Shown here: piece after piece, positions 11,163 to 23,339 of the stretch
Position numbering within the stretch: the first letter of the stretch is position 1
Layout: each line of letters begins with the position of its first letter
DNA from: Ampelocalamus luodianensis
Lineage: Eukaryota > Streptophyta > Magnoliopsida > Poales > Poaceae
DNA: 64,000 nt
Assembly: GCA_036346255.1 (NCBI GenBank)
Contig: CM070633.1
Span: forward strand, 3,410,001-3,474,000
Direction of reading: 5' to 3'
The notes under the pieces: generated by a model
The model's input: the letters and a program-made list of their open reading frames with translations, nothing else
What the model was told of the DNA's origin: nothing
The model's database searches: none
Translations under genes and position numbers: made by a program

Positions 11163-14100
11163 TCAAAATATACAACTTTGGCACATTTTCTCCAAACACA
11201 CTCCATGCATCTTTGAACACACATACATACAGATACACACACCATGCATCAAACTTGAACAACTAGCTCTGTAACAAGTTTCCCTTGGCACATTTTCGTT
11301 CCCATGGCGGTATGTCTTTGGGCAAGTTCTTTCCACGACACCGATCTTCTTAGGAAAGTCGGTGAATAGTTGCATTTCATCGTAGTTATTGTACTCATCA
11401 ACATCATCCACTCCGTCTACTCCGATAATAGTTTGTTTCCCGAAGGCAACCACATGCTTTGTCTTCTTTTTTGGGGGTAGGTTAGTTTTCGGGTCACGTA
11501 AATATAAAACTTGTGTGACACGCGGCAGCACCCAAGGGTCATCTGCGTATCCGATATTCTCGAGGTCCACGATGTGAACCCGATCTCATTCACTTGGTGT
11601 TGTTTGACCATGGCATCTAAACATGGCCATCGTATACCCATTCCATAGTCAAGTTCCATATATCATCTATGATGCCAAAGTATGGGGTCTTTTGCCCCAT
11701 TCCGTTGATGGCTTCTATTCGACGCACGCTATTTTGGTTCACACAATTACTATCCTTCTTATTGGTATAGTACGTGTACCCATTGATGTCGTAAGCTTGC
11801 CATGATGTCACTTGTCTCGATGGGCCCCACCAACCTTCCGATGGTAATATCATCTCGGTTTCCCATTCGGTAGGTTTTGCTCCTTCAACCATGTAGTGAA
11901 TCGATGCTTGTCTTTGTTTCATGACCCAATCGTCGAGCGGCCATTACTCTGCCTAATGACATCCAAGTGTTCATCAATGTGCGGTTGCATCGATTACGTA
12001 CTCTGCAAGACACTATAATGAGCTCGACTAACCGTTGAAATCCTTGTCGATGAAGACTTTTCTCCCCTTGGTGCCCTTCGGTCACCTACCCTTGTGACAA
12101 GAATCGAGTTTACCAATCCTCTTTGTACTTTTAGGTACTCTTGGCAAAGACTCGGCGACTTCTTCGTATTGTAACCCTCTATCATGGAGCCCTCGGGCAT
12201 GCTCGATTATGCACGTATCGGTTAAGAACCGACATGAACCGTTCGTAGGACCACATTTCATGTAAGTAGCAAGGGCCCGGTGCTGTATCGATGAACCATG
12301 TGAATCATGAGATGTGGCATTATATCAAAAAAGCGGAGGTAAACACATCTCTAGTTGGTTTATTGTCTCCACCACGAATTCATGTAGGTCACGAAGCTCA
12401 TTTTCACCAATCGTCTTCGTGAGATCTTCAAAAGAAGTAACACATGCGGGTGATGGCCATTTTCAAGAACTCGCTCTATAGCCCGATTGCAATAGGTAGG
12501 AACAATGTGAGCATCACATGACAATCGTGAGCCTTGAAGCGTGTTATTGATGTGTCCTTCATTGACACTAGCTTCTTCACGTTGGTGAAAACCAGTGGGA
12601 ACTTTTACCCTCTCAAGAAATTGCGATCGCCTCCTCTCATCCGAGTCGTTGAAACTAGTGCGGGTAGGAGGTATTTTCCATTACCTCGAGGTATCGGGTG
12701 AAGCTCGCTTCACATTTAGCTGCACCATGTCTTTCCGTGATCTTAGACCATCCTTTGTCTTGCCCGTGTCCATCAAGGTAGCAATGAGACTCTCAAATAC
12801 ATTCTTCTGTAAGTGCATAGAATCAATGGCATGGGGACCTCCAAGTCCGGCCAATAAAGCGTATACTTAAAGAAGATCGACTTTTTCTTAAAAGGTACAC
12901 CGGGACGGAGGTGTGCTTCTATCTCTCTTTGTCCCATCCGCATTCTTCTTTCCAAAATCGACATGTATGTGTTTCACCATTTGAACACATGTTTCCCGCT
13001 TTGACGTCTCTCTGAGAGGATTCGGTCTCGGTTTGTTGTCATAAAATTTGAAGAACAACTTGCTGCGGTATCTGTGAGTTGTCTTTAAGAATCGTCGGTA
13101 CCTTAGGTAAATTGTCTTCTTGAATGCATCCAGAACACCCATGTAGTATCATCCAAGCATACTAAGCATCCCGTCTTCCCTTTGATCTGTCCGGACAAAG
13201 CAAGCAGTACAGAGGTAATCATTGGTAGTGACAAAGATAATGGCTCTACATATGAAGTCCTCCTTTCAAGGCGTCGTACATCGGCTCTCCATACCGCCAT
13301 AGCCTCTCCATTTCTTGCATCAAAGGCTCGAGGAACACATCTATATCAATGCACGTTGTTTGGGACCTTGAATGAGAATAGTGAGGAGAAGATATTTTCT
13401 CTTCGACACAACCACGTTGGGATGTTGTACATGGTTAAGATCATCGCCATGTACTATGCTCACGGTTCTCTCATTGAAGGGATTCATTCCATCGTGCTAA
13501 GGCCAAACCGTACATTCCTTGGGTCTTTGCTAAATTCTTGGTATTTCGCATCAAAGCGTTGCCTTTGGGTAGCATCGGTAGGGTGTCCAATCTTACCATC
13601 ACCCACCTTGCGTTCATCATCCCACCATGTCATGAGTGAAGCTTCCTTAGGGTTTAGGAACATACGCCTCAAGCGATCGACGATCGGTAGGTACCACATT
13701 ACTAAGGCAGGATTCTTCTCGCTTTGCATCGATGCCTAATGGAGTGTTCTCTTTGGGTTGAGAATCTTGTACCACCTTTTCCCACCTTTCTTCCTCTTCT
13801 TCCTGTGGAGGCTTCTTCCCGTTGTAAAGGTCATTGTTCTTGTAACGACTAGTGCCACACCGGGGCATTTATCTAGTGACTTGAGCGTATCGCCACGATA
13901 AAGGATACAATGGTTAGGGCATGCATGGATTTTTCAACCCCATTGTCAATGGACTTATAACCTTCTTCGCCGTATGTGTTGGCGGAGGCGAGTTTGGTGT
14001 GGCGCAACCAAGACAGAGGCGTGCAGATCATTGAAACTACTGATCGACCAACCGTACTTAGCCTTCGGGATGAGTAGCTCAAGCACAAAACGTAGCAATT

Positions 14101-14658
14101 TGTCGGTGTGTCGGACAACCCTTTTCAACACCATACAAAGTCTCCTTCGAGGCTTTTAACCCTTTCCAAATTTTCTAGACCTTTCGGGCTCTTTAGTAAA
14201 ATCTCGGTCCAATGGCGAAGCATTTCCTCCAAATAATCACCGTCATCTTCATCCCGACACGTCCTCCGCCATCATTGCCACCGGCCGTCGTTATGACCAC
14301 CACTACCTTCTTCTTCACGGTCTATTTCTGCATCATATTCAGCTACATATTGGTCCATGCAATCTAGGTAATCGTCGTCGTCTTCTTCTGGATCAACGTT
14401 GTTAATAACCGCTTCACCATGATGATTCCAAACTGTGTAGTCTTTAACAAATCCTCGCATAATCAAGTGTGATCTAATGATAGTCACATCTTTCCATGCG
14501 AGATAGTTCTTGCAATCGCTACACGGACAAAGAATTTCACCACTATTATTGCTCGACATTGCATGGCTCTCTGCGGCTTGAAGAAATTTATCCACTTCAT
14601 CACGAAAACTTGGCTCCCACCTTTGTTTACCATACATCCAAGAGTTCCTATCGTCCAT
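11163..14658 (-). pseudogene. TNP2-like CACTA transposase, decayed
   Basis: Domains follow in order on the minus strand. 14658-14272 is the transposase-associated N-terminal domain, with a CPCSDCKN cysteine cluster. 13868-12888 is the TNP2 core, with PRCGTSRYKN, VMWYLPIVDRLRR, WWDDERKVGDGKIGHP and DPRNVRFGLS. About 12200-12000 is a DUF4218-type segment (PEGSMIEGYNT). 11922-11163 is DUF4216 (AYDINGYTYYT, then FGIIDDIWNL, then DPWVLPRVTQVLYLRDP). Frameshifts and stops separate the pieces, so it cannot give a full transposase of about 1000 residues. The product would bind and cut the CACTA termini. Confidence 0.88.
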
Positions 14659-14699
14659 CTTTATTTCAATATAGAAAACAAAGATAAGAATTAATAGGA

Positions 14700-15284
14700 C
14701 TAATTAATACTTCACAAATTAATTATTACTTCAAAAAAATATACATAGAAATTTTATGGAAGGATATTCTAAATTCGATTAATAATTCTAAATGTATGGT
14801 GCAATGTAAATAGCAATTGTAAATATATTCCACTAAATTAATAACAATGTAATTAGTAAAAAAAAAAACAAACCCTAGTTCTAGGTATCTAGATCTAGAT
14901 GTAGCTCAAACATCCATAAAACTAATTAATAGTCTACTAAAATCAAGGAAGAATGACTAAATAAGGGTATGACATTATTCCCATAACTAATTTAGCCTAG
15001 CATATTCAAAATTTTAACCTCATTTGCTCCATAAATTACTCAAACACCATAGAGAGAGAAAATCAAAACTCTAATTAAGCAATAACCCACCATTAAAACT
15101 TCAAAAGATGTATGAAAAACCATTTTCTTACCTCCAACAACCTCTACACCAAAGGAATTTAACTCAAAACCTTCCCTCAAAATAGCAATTTTTGGGAGGT
15201 GCAGAGGCCTCCTTCCTTCCTCTCTCGGGTTGCCTTTGTGCGGCTCGAGGAGGAAGAAGGGGTCTGTACTATATCTTTGGTCGA
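14700..15284. other. AT-rich 5' leader/promoter side of the TNP2 gene
   Basis: An AT-rich stretch lies between the transposase start and the right subterminal repeats. It would hold the promoter of the minus-strand TNP2 transcript. No specific signal was identified. Confidence 0.4.
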
Positions 15285-15557
15285 TTTGTAGGGCGGTGGT
15301 TATCCACCGCCCTACAAATGAACCAAGAGGCGGCTGGGACGGCCGCCTCTACAAATCAAGCGATGAGGCGGCTAGTATTTCCGGCCTACAAATATAACCA
15401 TTTGTAGGGCGGTTGGTGATACGGCCGCCTCTGTGAACCATTTGTAGAGGCGGTTGGTATAGCTGGGCCGAGCTCAGCCACTGTAGGGGCGCTTGGTAAG
15501 TGAGCCGCCTCTACTGTGAAATAGGTGGTGTTGCTACAAATCATTTTTGTAGTAGTG
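15285..15557. repeat. right TIR and subterminal repeat cluster of the first CACTA element
   Basis: Multiple TTTGTAGGGCGGT / GGCCGCCTCTACAAAT units lead to the terminal TTTTTGTAGTAGTG, the reverse of CACTACTACAAAAA. AAT follows as the target duplication. Confidence 0.9.
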
Positions 15558-15812
15558 AATTCTTGCTAACCTCTTGATTTTATTAATCAGCAGGAATAGC
15601 ATCTTCTCTACAGCTTTCTCGTTAGCTTTATCAACTTCTATACTTCTCGTTAAAACACGAACACCAAAGATAACCAGCACAATCTTTCAAAAATCAAATG
15701 TAAATTCATAGAACTCGCTGGTGTAAGGCCATGTACAACCATTCCACTTAGGTCATCTACAGCCTATGCCACCTTGGATTTGTGCTTACCTGGAGGACGG
15801 AGGTCATTGACA

Positions 15813-15931
15813 AATCTGAAGACAGCTTCGGCGTGTGAATGAAGGCACAAACAGACAGCTTCGACAACCGTAAATTCTGAAGACAGCTTCAGCGTGTGAA
15901 TGAAGGCACAAACAGATGGCTTCGACACCCG
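15813..15931. repeat. two-copy tandem repeat, about 60 bp
   Basis: TCTGAAGACAGCTTCGGCGT... is repeated directly (starts about 15817 and 15877) with a few substitutions, in the 5' part of the retroposed insertion. Confidence 0.85.
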
Positions 15932-16053
15932 TTGTACGGAGATCGTCTGCTCCTCACGCAGTTTAGGGGTCTAGGTGTTGGGGCCATTGCCATCATGTGC
16001 GCAAAGGTGGTGGCGACCAGGACAACGGCTATCGGGATGACGAATGGGATGGT

Positions 16054-16629
16054 TGACAGAAGTGAATCGCTCACCTCGCTCTCTCTCTTGGTTGTCTCAC
16101 ACAACACACGAGCACAAAGGAGAAATTTTGGTGCCGTGCTGTATCACACAACCAATAGTTGTTTTTTTCTCTCTATTGCCTTAATGAAGAAACTGATTAC
16201 AGTGCTTTAAATAGAACACACAAGTACACAGCTAACACGGTCCAGGGGCCAACGCCTTGATCCGCTTCCTAAGCTCACATCCAGGACGTGTGCAACTACT
16301 TCACTAGCTAATGACCTGCATGTACTAACTATCTTGACCAAATCACTTGGTACTAGCTCATGCATGCAACGACTAGATAACTACCCGGCCAAATCACTCA
16401 GCCTACAACACCACCTGACTCAGAGACTAATTCATGCAGTCTGTTGGCTCCATTGCTCTCGCATGCAACACCACTTCACGCAGCAATGTCCGTCTCGCAT
16501 GGCACATCGGCACCTCCATATGTCCATGCACGCTCTTCCTACTAAGCCACACCGGCCTACACAAATATACTAACTACATGCAAGACAAAATAAACATGAA
16601 GATACAAAATATCAAGATTAGTTCCAACA
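16054..16629 (-). repeat. 3' LTR of the gag-only copia element, 576 bp
   Basis: Reads TGTTGGAAC...TGTCA on the minus strand. It is about 90% similar by eye to 17557-18003, which indicates an old insertion. Confidence 0.88.
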
Positions 16630-16669
16630 ATCACCCCCCCTAATCTTGATATGCCATTTTCACGCAGCT

Positions 16670-17536
16670 TCAATGAAGAGCCGGTTCGTCACTTGTGTAA
16701 CCTTGAGCTAACAAGGCTTGATCCTTTTCTTTCTTAGGACATTCCCAAGCAAAATGTCCATATTCTTCACAATTGTAGCATTGTACCTTGCTTTTATCTT
16801 TGCGCCATTCGCCGCGGCCACGGCCGCGACCTCGTCCTCACGACGAGTCATGTCCTCTTGTCACGAAAAGTTGATCTTCTGCTTGGGCCTCCTGCCCCTT
16901 GAGTAGCTCCTCGTGCACCTTCAGTGACCCAATGGCTTCCTCCATGGCCATCTTGTTGATGTCACAAAATAGCGCCATCGATGAGGCAACATTGATGAAC
17001 TTGTTGGAGATGGCTCGTAGCAGCTTCTTCACGACGTACTTCTCTTCCATCGCGTCTCCAAGCTCATGAATGCGCCCAACGAGCGTTGTGAACTTCGCCG
17101 CAAAATCATCCACGGACTCTGCATCACTCATCTTAACGTTATCAAAATCCGAGCGCAAGGACTGGATCCTTGCCTCACGGACACGCTCAACGCCCACATG
17201 AACGGAGCATAGCGCTGTCCATACATCAGACGTGGTCTCCTTCTCTGCAACTCGTAGCAACGTCTCGTCATCGATCGACTGGGAGATGATTGTCAAGGCT
17301 AGCTGGTCCTTGCTCTCATCGACGTCCTCGAACGAGCTCTCGCGAACAACAGCACCCCATGCGCCGTTGGCTCGCAAGAGGTACTTCATCCTCATCGCCC
17401 ACGTCGCGTAGCTCGTCCTTGTCAGCATTGGGTACGGGAGCCTCCCCGTCATCGCCGTCGTCGTCGAGTCGTCCAAACCACTTCTCACAATGGCTCCACT
17501 CGGCAAGGCGTCACCGCGCGGCATCGTCTTCATCAT
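16670..17536 (-). pseudogene. copia gag (DUF4219/UBN2 plus zinc knuckle), one in-frame stop
   Basis: The start is taken at the ATG pair just inside the primer site (MMKTMPRGDALPSG). The N-terminal part resembles DUF4219 (YPMLTRTSYATWAMRMKYLL). The middle is UBN2-type gag (KDQLALTIISQSIDDETLL, then VWTALCSVHVGVERV). The C-terminal part is Arg/Gly-rich followed by a zinc knuckle, CYNCEEYGHFAWEC (C-X2-C-X4-H-X4-C), ending near 16670. A single TGA at 16838-16840, probably from a CGA Arg codon, separates the gag body from the knuckle in the same frame. Without it the protein would be about 288 residues. It would form virus-like particles and package element RNA. Confidence 0.85.
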
Positions 17537-17556
17537 CACCTTGCTCTGATACCAAA

Positions 17557-18003
17557 TGACAAAAGTGAATCGCTCACCTCGCTCTCTCTCTCTTGGTTGT
17601 CTCACACAATACACACAAGCATAAATGAGAAATTTTGGTGATGTGCTGTATCATATAGCCAAAACGTCGTTTTCTTTCTTCTTTTTTTTTCTCTATTGCC
17701 TTAATGAAGAAACTGATTACAGTGCTTTAAATAGAACACATGCGCACACAGTTAACACGGTCGAGGGGCCAACGCCTTGATTCGCTTCCTAAGCTCATGT
17801 CCAGGACATGTGCAACTACTCCACTAGCTAATGACCTGCATGTACTAATTATCTTGACCAAATCACTTGGTACTAGCTCATGCATGCAACGACTAGATAA
17901 CTACCTGGCCAAATCGCTCGGCCTGCAACACCACCTGACTCAGAGACTAATTCATGCAGTCTGTTGGCTCCATTGCTCTCGCATGCAGCACTGCTTCATG
18001 CGG
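17557..18003 (-). repeat. 5' LTR of the gag-only copia element, truncated
   Basis: Homologous to 16054-16490, but it stops at about 18003, where unrelated sequence begins. The first 130 or so bases of the LTR (its U3 start) are missing. Confidence 0.85.
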
Positions 18004-18659
18004 CAACTTGGTTCTATTTTGCTTGTTATTTGTGCTACTCCTATGTCGGATTCCTGGCTCCGCCTCTGGATGAGGCAACGGCCGCGATTCGGCATCCATG
18101 ATCTAGATCCAACTAAATCTGGACACTGGCAACCTAGATCTGACCGGATCTGAGCTGTGGTCACCGAGTCTAGCCTCCCATGGCGTCGGTCGTTGAGGCG
18201 AGCAACCGGCACGACGACGAGGGTGGTGGAGGCGGGTGGCGAGGGAAGTGGAGACAGGCTATGCAATGAGGATAGGAGGCCAGCACTGCAACGTGGAGGA
18301 AGGGGGTGGAGGAAGGGGGACGCCCGTAGGAGGAGGAAGAGAGCATGGTGCCATATATAACTCGTGTGGATGGTGAGAGACGGGAGGAGAGAGAAGAATG
18401 GATGAGGTGAAAGAGAAATTTAATATCTGACTGTTAGACCTATAAAAAATGATAAATGTTATAGACTACATTAAAGACAGACTATTGTACATGGTATATA
18501 TTAGATTGTCTCTTGTTGACCTTGACACTTTATAAACGATTACCATCCTACGTTACCGTTGTACATGCACTTTAGTATATTATCAAAATTTTCTTTCTAT
18601 TAACGCGAAGCTACGCAGCTCATTCTGCGTATTCTCGGGAAAAAAAAAACCAGCACAAT

Positions 18660-20001
18660 ATTTTCTCCGGTTCACTGTTCTTGCCAGTGAGGTTATGTGA
18701 CCACCTAACCAGCACCGATGGTGATTTTACCATGCACTGAAGGGCACAAACCGTATCCCATCATCATCAGAGTTCGGAATTGCAATTTTTCCTTCAAAAA
18801 AGTACGGCAATTCCCATTTAAAATAACTGGAGAAATGGAACTAGACAAAACCACAAAAGGAGAAAGAGTACGCAAAACGGGCCGCAAACTTTAACATGCT
18901 TTTACACTGGGTCGGCCCACTTAAGGCCAGAACTGCTCGTCCATCCCATCACGTAGTCATCCTGCAAAACTGACGACGATTTCCATCGTCTCATCTTCTC
19001 CATGTCGTTCTGAATTCTAACTCCTGAGCGCGAGAATCCCGCAATGATATCGTCCATTTGCCCTCCTTCTCGCCGCACTCCCCTCCCGCCATCCTCGCCT
19101 CGTCTCCGCCGTCCGATGCAGCGCAGTCACCGGTAACCAACGCACTGCAAAGCTCTTGTTTTTGTCGTTCGGCGCTGAGCTGCTGGGTGAGAATAAGGTT
19201 ACTGACCAACCCCTTTGATGAGAAGCCTTCTCTGATGTGCAGCATTGTTTTCAGATTTTAAGAGCATGATTAATTGGTTGTGGGTAAAGCCCGTGGTAAA
19301 GTATCTCTTTATCTAATCAACAATCATTACATCCAAAGAGCATGGAGTGACAAAATTATGTATCATAAAATTTTAGCTGAGTAGGAGATGGTATTTGGTC
19401 AATTGATTACAGATGCAATATACCACACTTGCTTCAATTAAGTATCCTTCTAGTAGTAGTTACATTTCCTTAGCTCCAAGCAAATTAAGAGGGAGGAAAA
19501 CTTGGAGAACAAACGAAACAAATCACGAAAGACGAGAATCTTGCGTTGTTTTTTAAGTGATTTTGGTACTACATTGTAAAAAAAAAAGGTTCTAGCTTAA
19601 TTCCAGGCTCTGGCAGTCTGGCAAGTGTAGTGTGTTTTGAAGATAATCTTCTACAAGTATGACAAGAAGTTAGGCATCCTTAAATAGATGTATGATTAGA
19701 AACCCATTGTTTAAGTTGTTTGGATGAAACAATTGCTCAACAAACTAGCAAATTCTTGCTGAATCAAAGTACCAGACAGTTTTTCCTTGTCTTTTTTGGT
19801 TTCAAAAAAAATTCGTGGTCTTATCATTGCAGCATGCAACTGAACATGTGGTGATGGAATATATTAGCAGAAGCCTGCTCCAGTTCGTAGCTGCTTGAGA
19901 GCACAAGAGCTCGTAGGACAAAGGAACGTTAAACAACAACAATTATGGAGTTGGTAATGTTATACAGAGTTGTGTGGTACCCTACCATATTCTGCATGTA
20001 A
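18660..20001. other. low-copy-looking intergenic sequence
   Basis: No transposon ends or convincing gene were seen. A possible first exon at 19044-19132 is listed separately. The rest is AT-rich, with short runs of A. Confidence 0.4.
19044..19132 (+). other. possible first exon (transit-peptide-like), orphan
   Basis: ATG at 19044 opens a Ser/Pro/Arg-rich peptide (MISSICPPSRRTPLPPSS...), ending at a good donor, CCG|GTAACC. The composition is like a chloroplast transit peptide. No downstream exons were recognised before the MITEs at 20002, so this may be a truncated gene relic or chance. Confidence 0.2.
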
Positions 20002-20622
20002 GAGTGTGTACAACAGTTTGTCTCTTAGAGTTGCCTCTAAAGGCTCTAACCCAGAGACGGAGCTTCAGCGAAATCATAAGGGGGGCTAACCGGCCAAAGG
20101 GCAAAGAGGCAAAGATCAAAGCAAATTCAGAAATATTCAAGTGCTAAGTTATAATACTACCATATGGTATAATTTTGTAGCCATCAAAGAGTTGTATATT
20201 GATATTTTTTATACATGGGTTACAAAATACAGATTGTGAGATACTACATGTATAACAACTCTCAAACAAAGGTATTTATACCAAAATACAATTTAACAAT
20301 GCTGCATGCATGGTGTTCAAAAAGATTTTCCAAAAAAGCTGGGGGGCAACGGCCCACGTTGGCCATCACTATCCTCTATCCCTGCTCTAACCCATTTACA
20401 GACAACTTTACAGACAACATCTTCAATAATTTATCTATAAAATTATCATTTTTAACACAACTTCTCTAATTATACACTCACTATTTGTGTTGGTTTGTGT
20501 GCACAGCTTGTCTCTTATATAAGAGATGACACATTCTCTCTCTTCACATCCTCTCTTCTCTAATTAGACTTTTGAGTGATGGCAGATAAGAGATGGTTGA
20601 AGTGGCACTATTGAAGATGCCC
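20002..20622. mobile_element. PIF/Harbinger-type MITE with nested hAT element
   Basis: The ends are GAGTGTGTACAACAGT and, reversed, GGGCATCTTCAATAGT. They are flanked by TAA on both sides (19999-20001 and 20623-20625), the 3-bp target choice of PIF/Harbinger elements. The inner 333 bp (20052-20384) is a later hAT insertion. There is no coding capacity. Confidence 0.7.
20052..20384. mobile_element. non-autonomous hAT element
   Basis: The ends are CAGAGACGGAGC...TCCCTG, with a perfect 8-bp duplication CTCTAACC (20044-20051 and 20385-20392). Eight-base duplications with CA(G)...(C)TG ends define hAT elements. It is 333 bp and does not encode a transposase. Confidence 0.8.
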
Positions 20623-20665
20623 TAAGGAGAGAGTATAAGAGATGGTTGTTTTGGTAGGAGACTAA

Positions 20666-21219
20666 GGGTGCATTTGGTTCGTCGAATCATTTGGTCCTGA
20701 CCCGTCCGGTACGGGAAATGAGCTCGTTCAGGTGTTTGGTTGGTTGAATGGAACCAAACCGTTCGAGATGAGATGATTCAAGAAATGAAAATATTCCATG
20801 TTTATGCTATATCATCCTGTTCGGAAAAAAATCCCGAACCACACCGTTCACTCGATTCCAAGGCACGCACGGAAAAAAAAGGCATGATTTACGAGCTTCA
20901 AATGACCATATTTTCTAAACCGAGTATTCGATTTGCGATCCGATTGAACCGTTGTGTTCCTTGTCATTTAATCAACAAGACAAGACCACTCTTGGCATAT
21001 TTTACTGCAAAAAATATTATTCATGTATCATCCTATCCCACCAACCAAACACCATCTTGAACCATCCAGGACCATCCTATCCCACCAACCAAACAAAATC
21101 ATATATCATCTTATCCCACCAACCAAATACCATACTTGAATCATCTCATCCAGGACGATCCCATCCTACCTGTACCATCTCATCCCATTCAACCTCATCC
21201 CACCAACCAAATGCACCCC
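20666..21219. mobile_element. Tourist-like MITE, about 550 bp
   Basis: Terminal inverted repeats are GGGTGCATTTGGTT at 20666-20679 and AACCAAATGCACCC at 21205-21218. The right part contains several tandem CCCACCAACCAAA units. The flanking triplets (TAA and AAA) match imperfectly. Confidence 0.75.
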
Positions 21220-21413
21220 AAATGACTATTCCTTTTGGTTTTCCTATTTTAATCAATCATTATGGCACCAACTTACGAGGCTCCCAATAGAGAGATTTAT
21301 GAATCTTTCATATATGTTTGTTTTGAGCCTAGCTAGTTGCTTGCTTCAGGTGAAAGCACCAGGAAGGGATTTTGCTTTAATTTGGCTAGTAGTTCTGGAT
21401 ATAAATAACAAGG

Positions 21414-22897
21414 TGTAGGATCAAGGATAACCGACTAGAGGGGGGTGAATAGGAGGTTTTAAAACTTTTTCACAAATGTGTGAGTTTAGCTAATTAACAA
21501 TTTAATCTAAACAAGTTATACTCCTAGCTAAGCAATACAAGCACAAAGATCAAGCTAGAAATATAAATGCGGAAGAGTAAAGACTAGGAATAACCGCAAA
21601 GAGACAACGATGTTTTTCCGTGGTATCGAAGACTTGCCGGTCTTCACTAGTCCAAGTTGAGGGAGCTTGAACCAATCAAGCCGGCTCCACCAATTAAGCC
21701 TTTCCTCGATCACTATTGGTTGTTCTTCCTCCACTCCGAGATGGTGAACACCAAACCACTCACAATATGGGCACCGGGCCTCTTCACAATCTTCTTGAAG
21801 AGATCACGTGCAATCACCGCTAAGCCGCCTAGGAGTTTGGCAAAACTCCAAGAGTAACAAACCAAGACCTTCGCTGACGACACTCAAGTGCAATAGGATT
21901 AACTAGAATGATGAATGCACTTTGAATGAGCTCAACAACCTCTCAAAGAGTGAACAAAATGAGTTTGAGGAGTTGAATGAATGCACAAGGCTCTAAAGAT
22001 GTTAAATGTGGTCTAGCACCTGTCCTGAGCGGTGGGAAGTATTTATACCCCAACAACAATTAGAGCCGTTGGAGAAGAAAAACTGCTTTTGACCATATGC
22101 GGTACTACAGCCATGCAAGAAGGTACTACCGCACTTCTCCAACCACTACAACAACGGCTATAATGCACGCATTAAATGACTCGACATAGCCGTTTTATTC
22201 GCTGAGCGTACTACCGCTAATCGAATCATGCAGTACTACGCAGAGCGGTCATACCGCAAGGAGAGTGCGGTACTACCGCTTCAAGAGAAGAAAGAAAGGG
22301 TGCACTCTGGAAAAACATACCGCTTCTCATTCGAATAGCGGCATGCGGTAGTTCCGCTTAACACTGCGGTACTATCGTATATCGGTCATACCGCATGAAC
22401 ATCGGCGGTACTACCGTGCTTAGGTTTTGCACGAAACCGAAAAGAGACTCTCTGAAAAACATACCGCCAACTAACGATCGGAATAACCGAGTGCGGTAGT
22501 ACCGCATGCATAACGCCAGTACTACCGATTGTCCTAACAGTGCACAATTTGATTTTGAGAGAGAATCCTTATGCATGCATGATCCTAAATTGATCCATAA
22601 AGCTCAAGACATGCCTTCAAGCTATAGGACATGATCTCTCTTAATAGTACGATATTTAACCTATAATCCGGTCTTCCATCTATTTCTCCTAAGACCGGTA
22701 AAAGAAAATAATTTCGAAACCACTTGTACCTTATCCTTGAGCTGTACTTGATCTTCATAGAACTTTTAGCATGCATCTTCAAGATCATATTTTCCAATGG
22801 GACTAGTCCTTGTAAAACTCAACAAACCAATAAGTCCCATTTTCACATATTATCATAAATTACCAAAACATATTTTTAGGGGCCTAGATGCTTTTCA
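21414..22897 (-). mobile_element. solo LTR, SIRE/Maximus-like copia, 1484 bp
   Basis: On the minus strand it runs from TGAAAAGCATCTAGGCCCC to CCCCCCTCTAGTCGG...CCTACA, the latter being the typical end of SIRE-type grass LTRs. Perfect duplications CAAGG flank it (21409-21413 and 22898-22902). A TATA box (GGGGTATAAATAC) lies near 22040 on the minus strand. The U3 part (about 22090-22530) holds many short palindromic GCGGTACTACCGC-type motifs. It appears to sit within or next to the LTR of the copia element at 22903-28450. Confidence 0.92.
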
Positions 22898-23339
22898 CAA
22901 GGTTAGGTGCATTTCTTCATTGGATTTTTCAGGGGAATAATTGTATGTGTCTCCCGTAGGATTTCCACACCCTTTATTTATAGTCTAAACATTAAATCCG
23001 ACTCTAACGCAACATTAAATTCGACTCTAACACTACTCCTTATTAGATCCTAATACTAACTCACCAACACTCCCCCTCAAGATGAGTCGAAGAGATATCA
23101 ATCATGCCCATCTTGTTACATATTATAACACTCTCGCTAGGATCTAACTCTTTAGTGAAATAGTTAGCCAACTGTTCATCAGACTTGACATGCTCCAACT
23201 TTAACATCCTACCATTGAGATTTTTCTTGATGAAGAACCTATCAATCTCAACGTGCTTGATATGATTATGATGTACTAGATTGTTAGCAATGATGATTGT
23301 AGATTTATTGTCCTAATGCAGCACCAAGAGATTATTCCT

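Larger units (their letters stand above)
1349..15557 (-). mobile_element. CACTA (En/Spm) DNA transposon, about 14.2 kb, composite
   Basis: The left end begins CACTAATACAGCAG. The right end, read from the other strand, begins CACTACTACAAAAATG. Both are flanked by AAT (1346-1348 and 15558-15560), the 3-bp target duplication expected for CACTA elements. Subterminal clusters of TGTAGAGGCGGCT-type repeats occupy about 1365-1650 and 15285-15500. Both internal genes (TNP2-like transposase and a second Ulp1-type gene) run on the minus strand and are decayed. Insertions and captured sequence lie inside: a solo LTR at 3710, an RPS13 exon at 9874, a repeat block at 10374 and an LTR fragment at 10655. 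Confidence 0.93.
16054..18003 (-). mobile_element. gag-only copia retrotransposon (TR-GAG-like)
   Basis: The element is on the minus strand. The 3' LTR is 16054-16629, and the 5' LTR is 17557-about 18003. Next to the 5' LTR lies a perfect primer site TGGTATCAGAGC (17543-17554, minus), complementary to initiator tRNA-Met. Next to the 3' LTR is a polypurine tract (TTAGGGGGGGTGAT) and the LTR start TGTTGGAAC. Only a gag reading frame lies between them (16670-17536). Protease, integrase and reverse transcriptase are absent, and there is no space for them. The outer end of the 5' LTR is missing about 130 bp, so no flanking duplication can be read. Confidence 0.88.
15682..18647 (+). mobile_element. 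poly(A)-ended retroposed insertion (LINE-like), with nested element
   Basis: The block ends in a run of A (18639-18649) preceded by CGCAGCTCATTCTGCGTATT, a sequence type I associate with 3' ends of grass LINEs. It is bounded by a duplication of AACCAGCACAAT (15670-15681 and 18648-18659; the first two A may belong to the tail). Without the nested gag-only copia element, only about 1 kb remains, so the LINE is strongly truncated or rearranged. No reverse transcriptase or endonuclease frame was seen. A retroposed transcript is an alternative. Confidence 0.6.
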
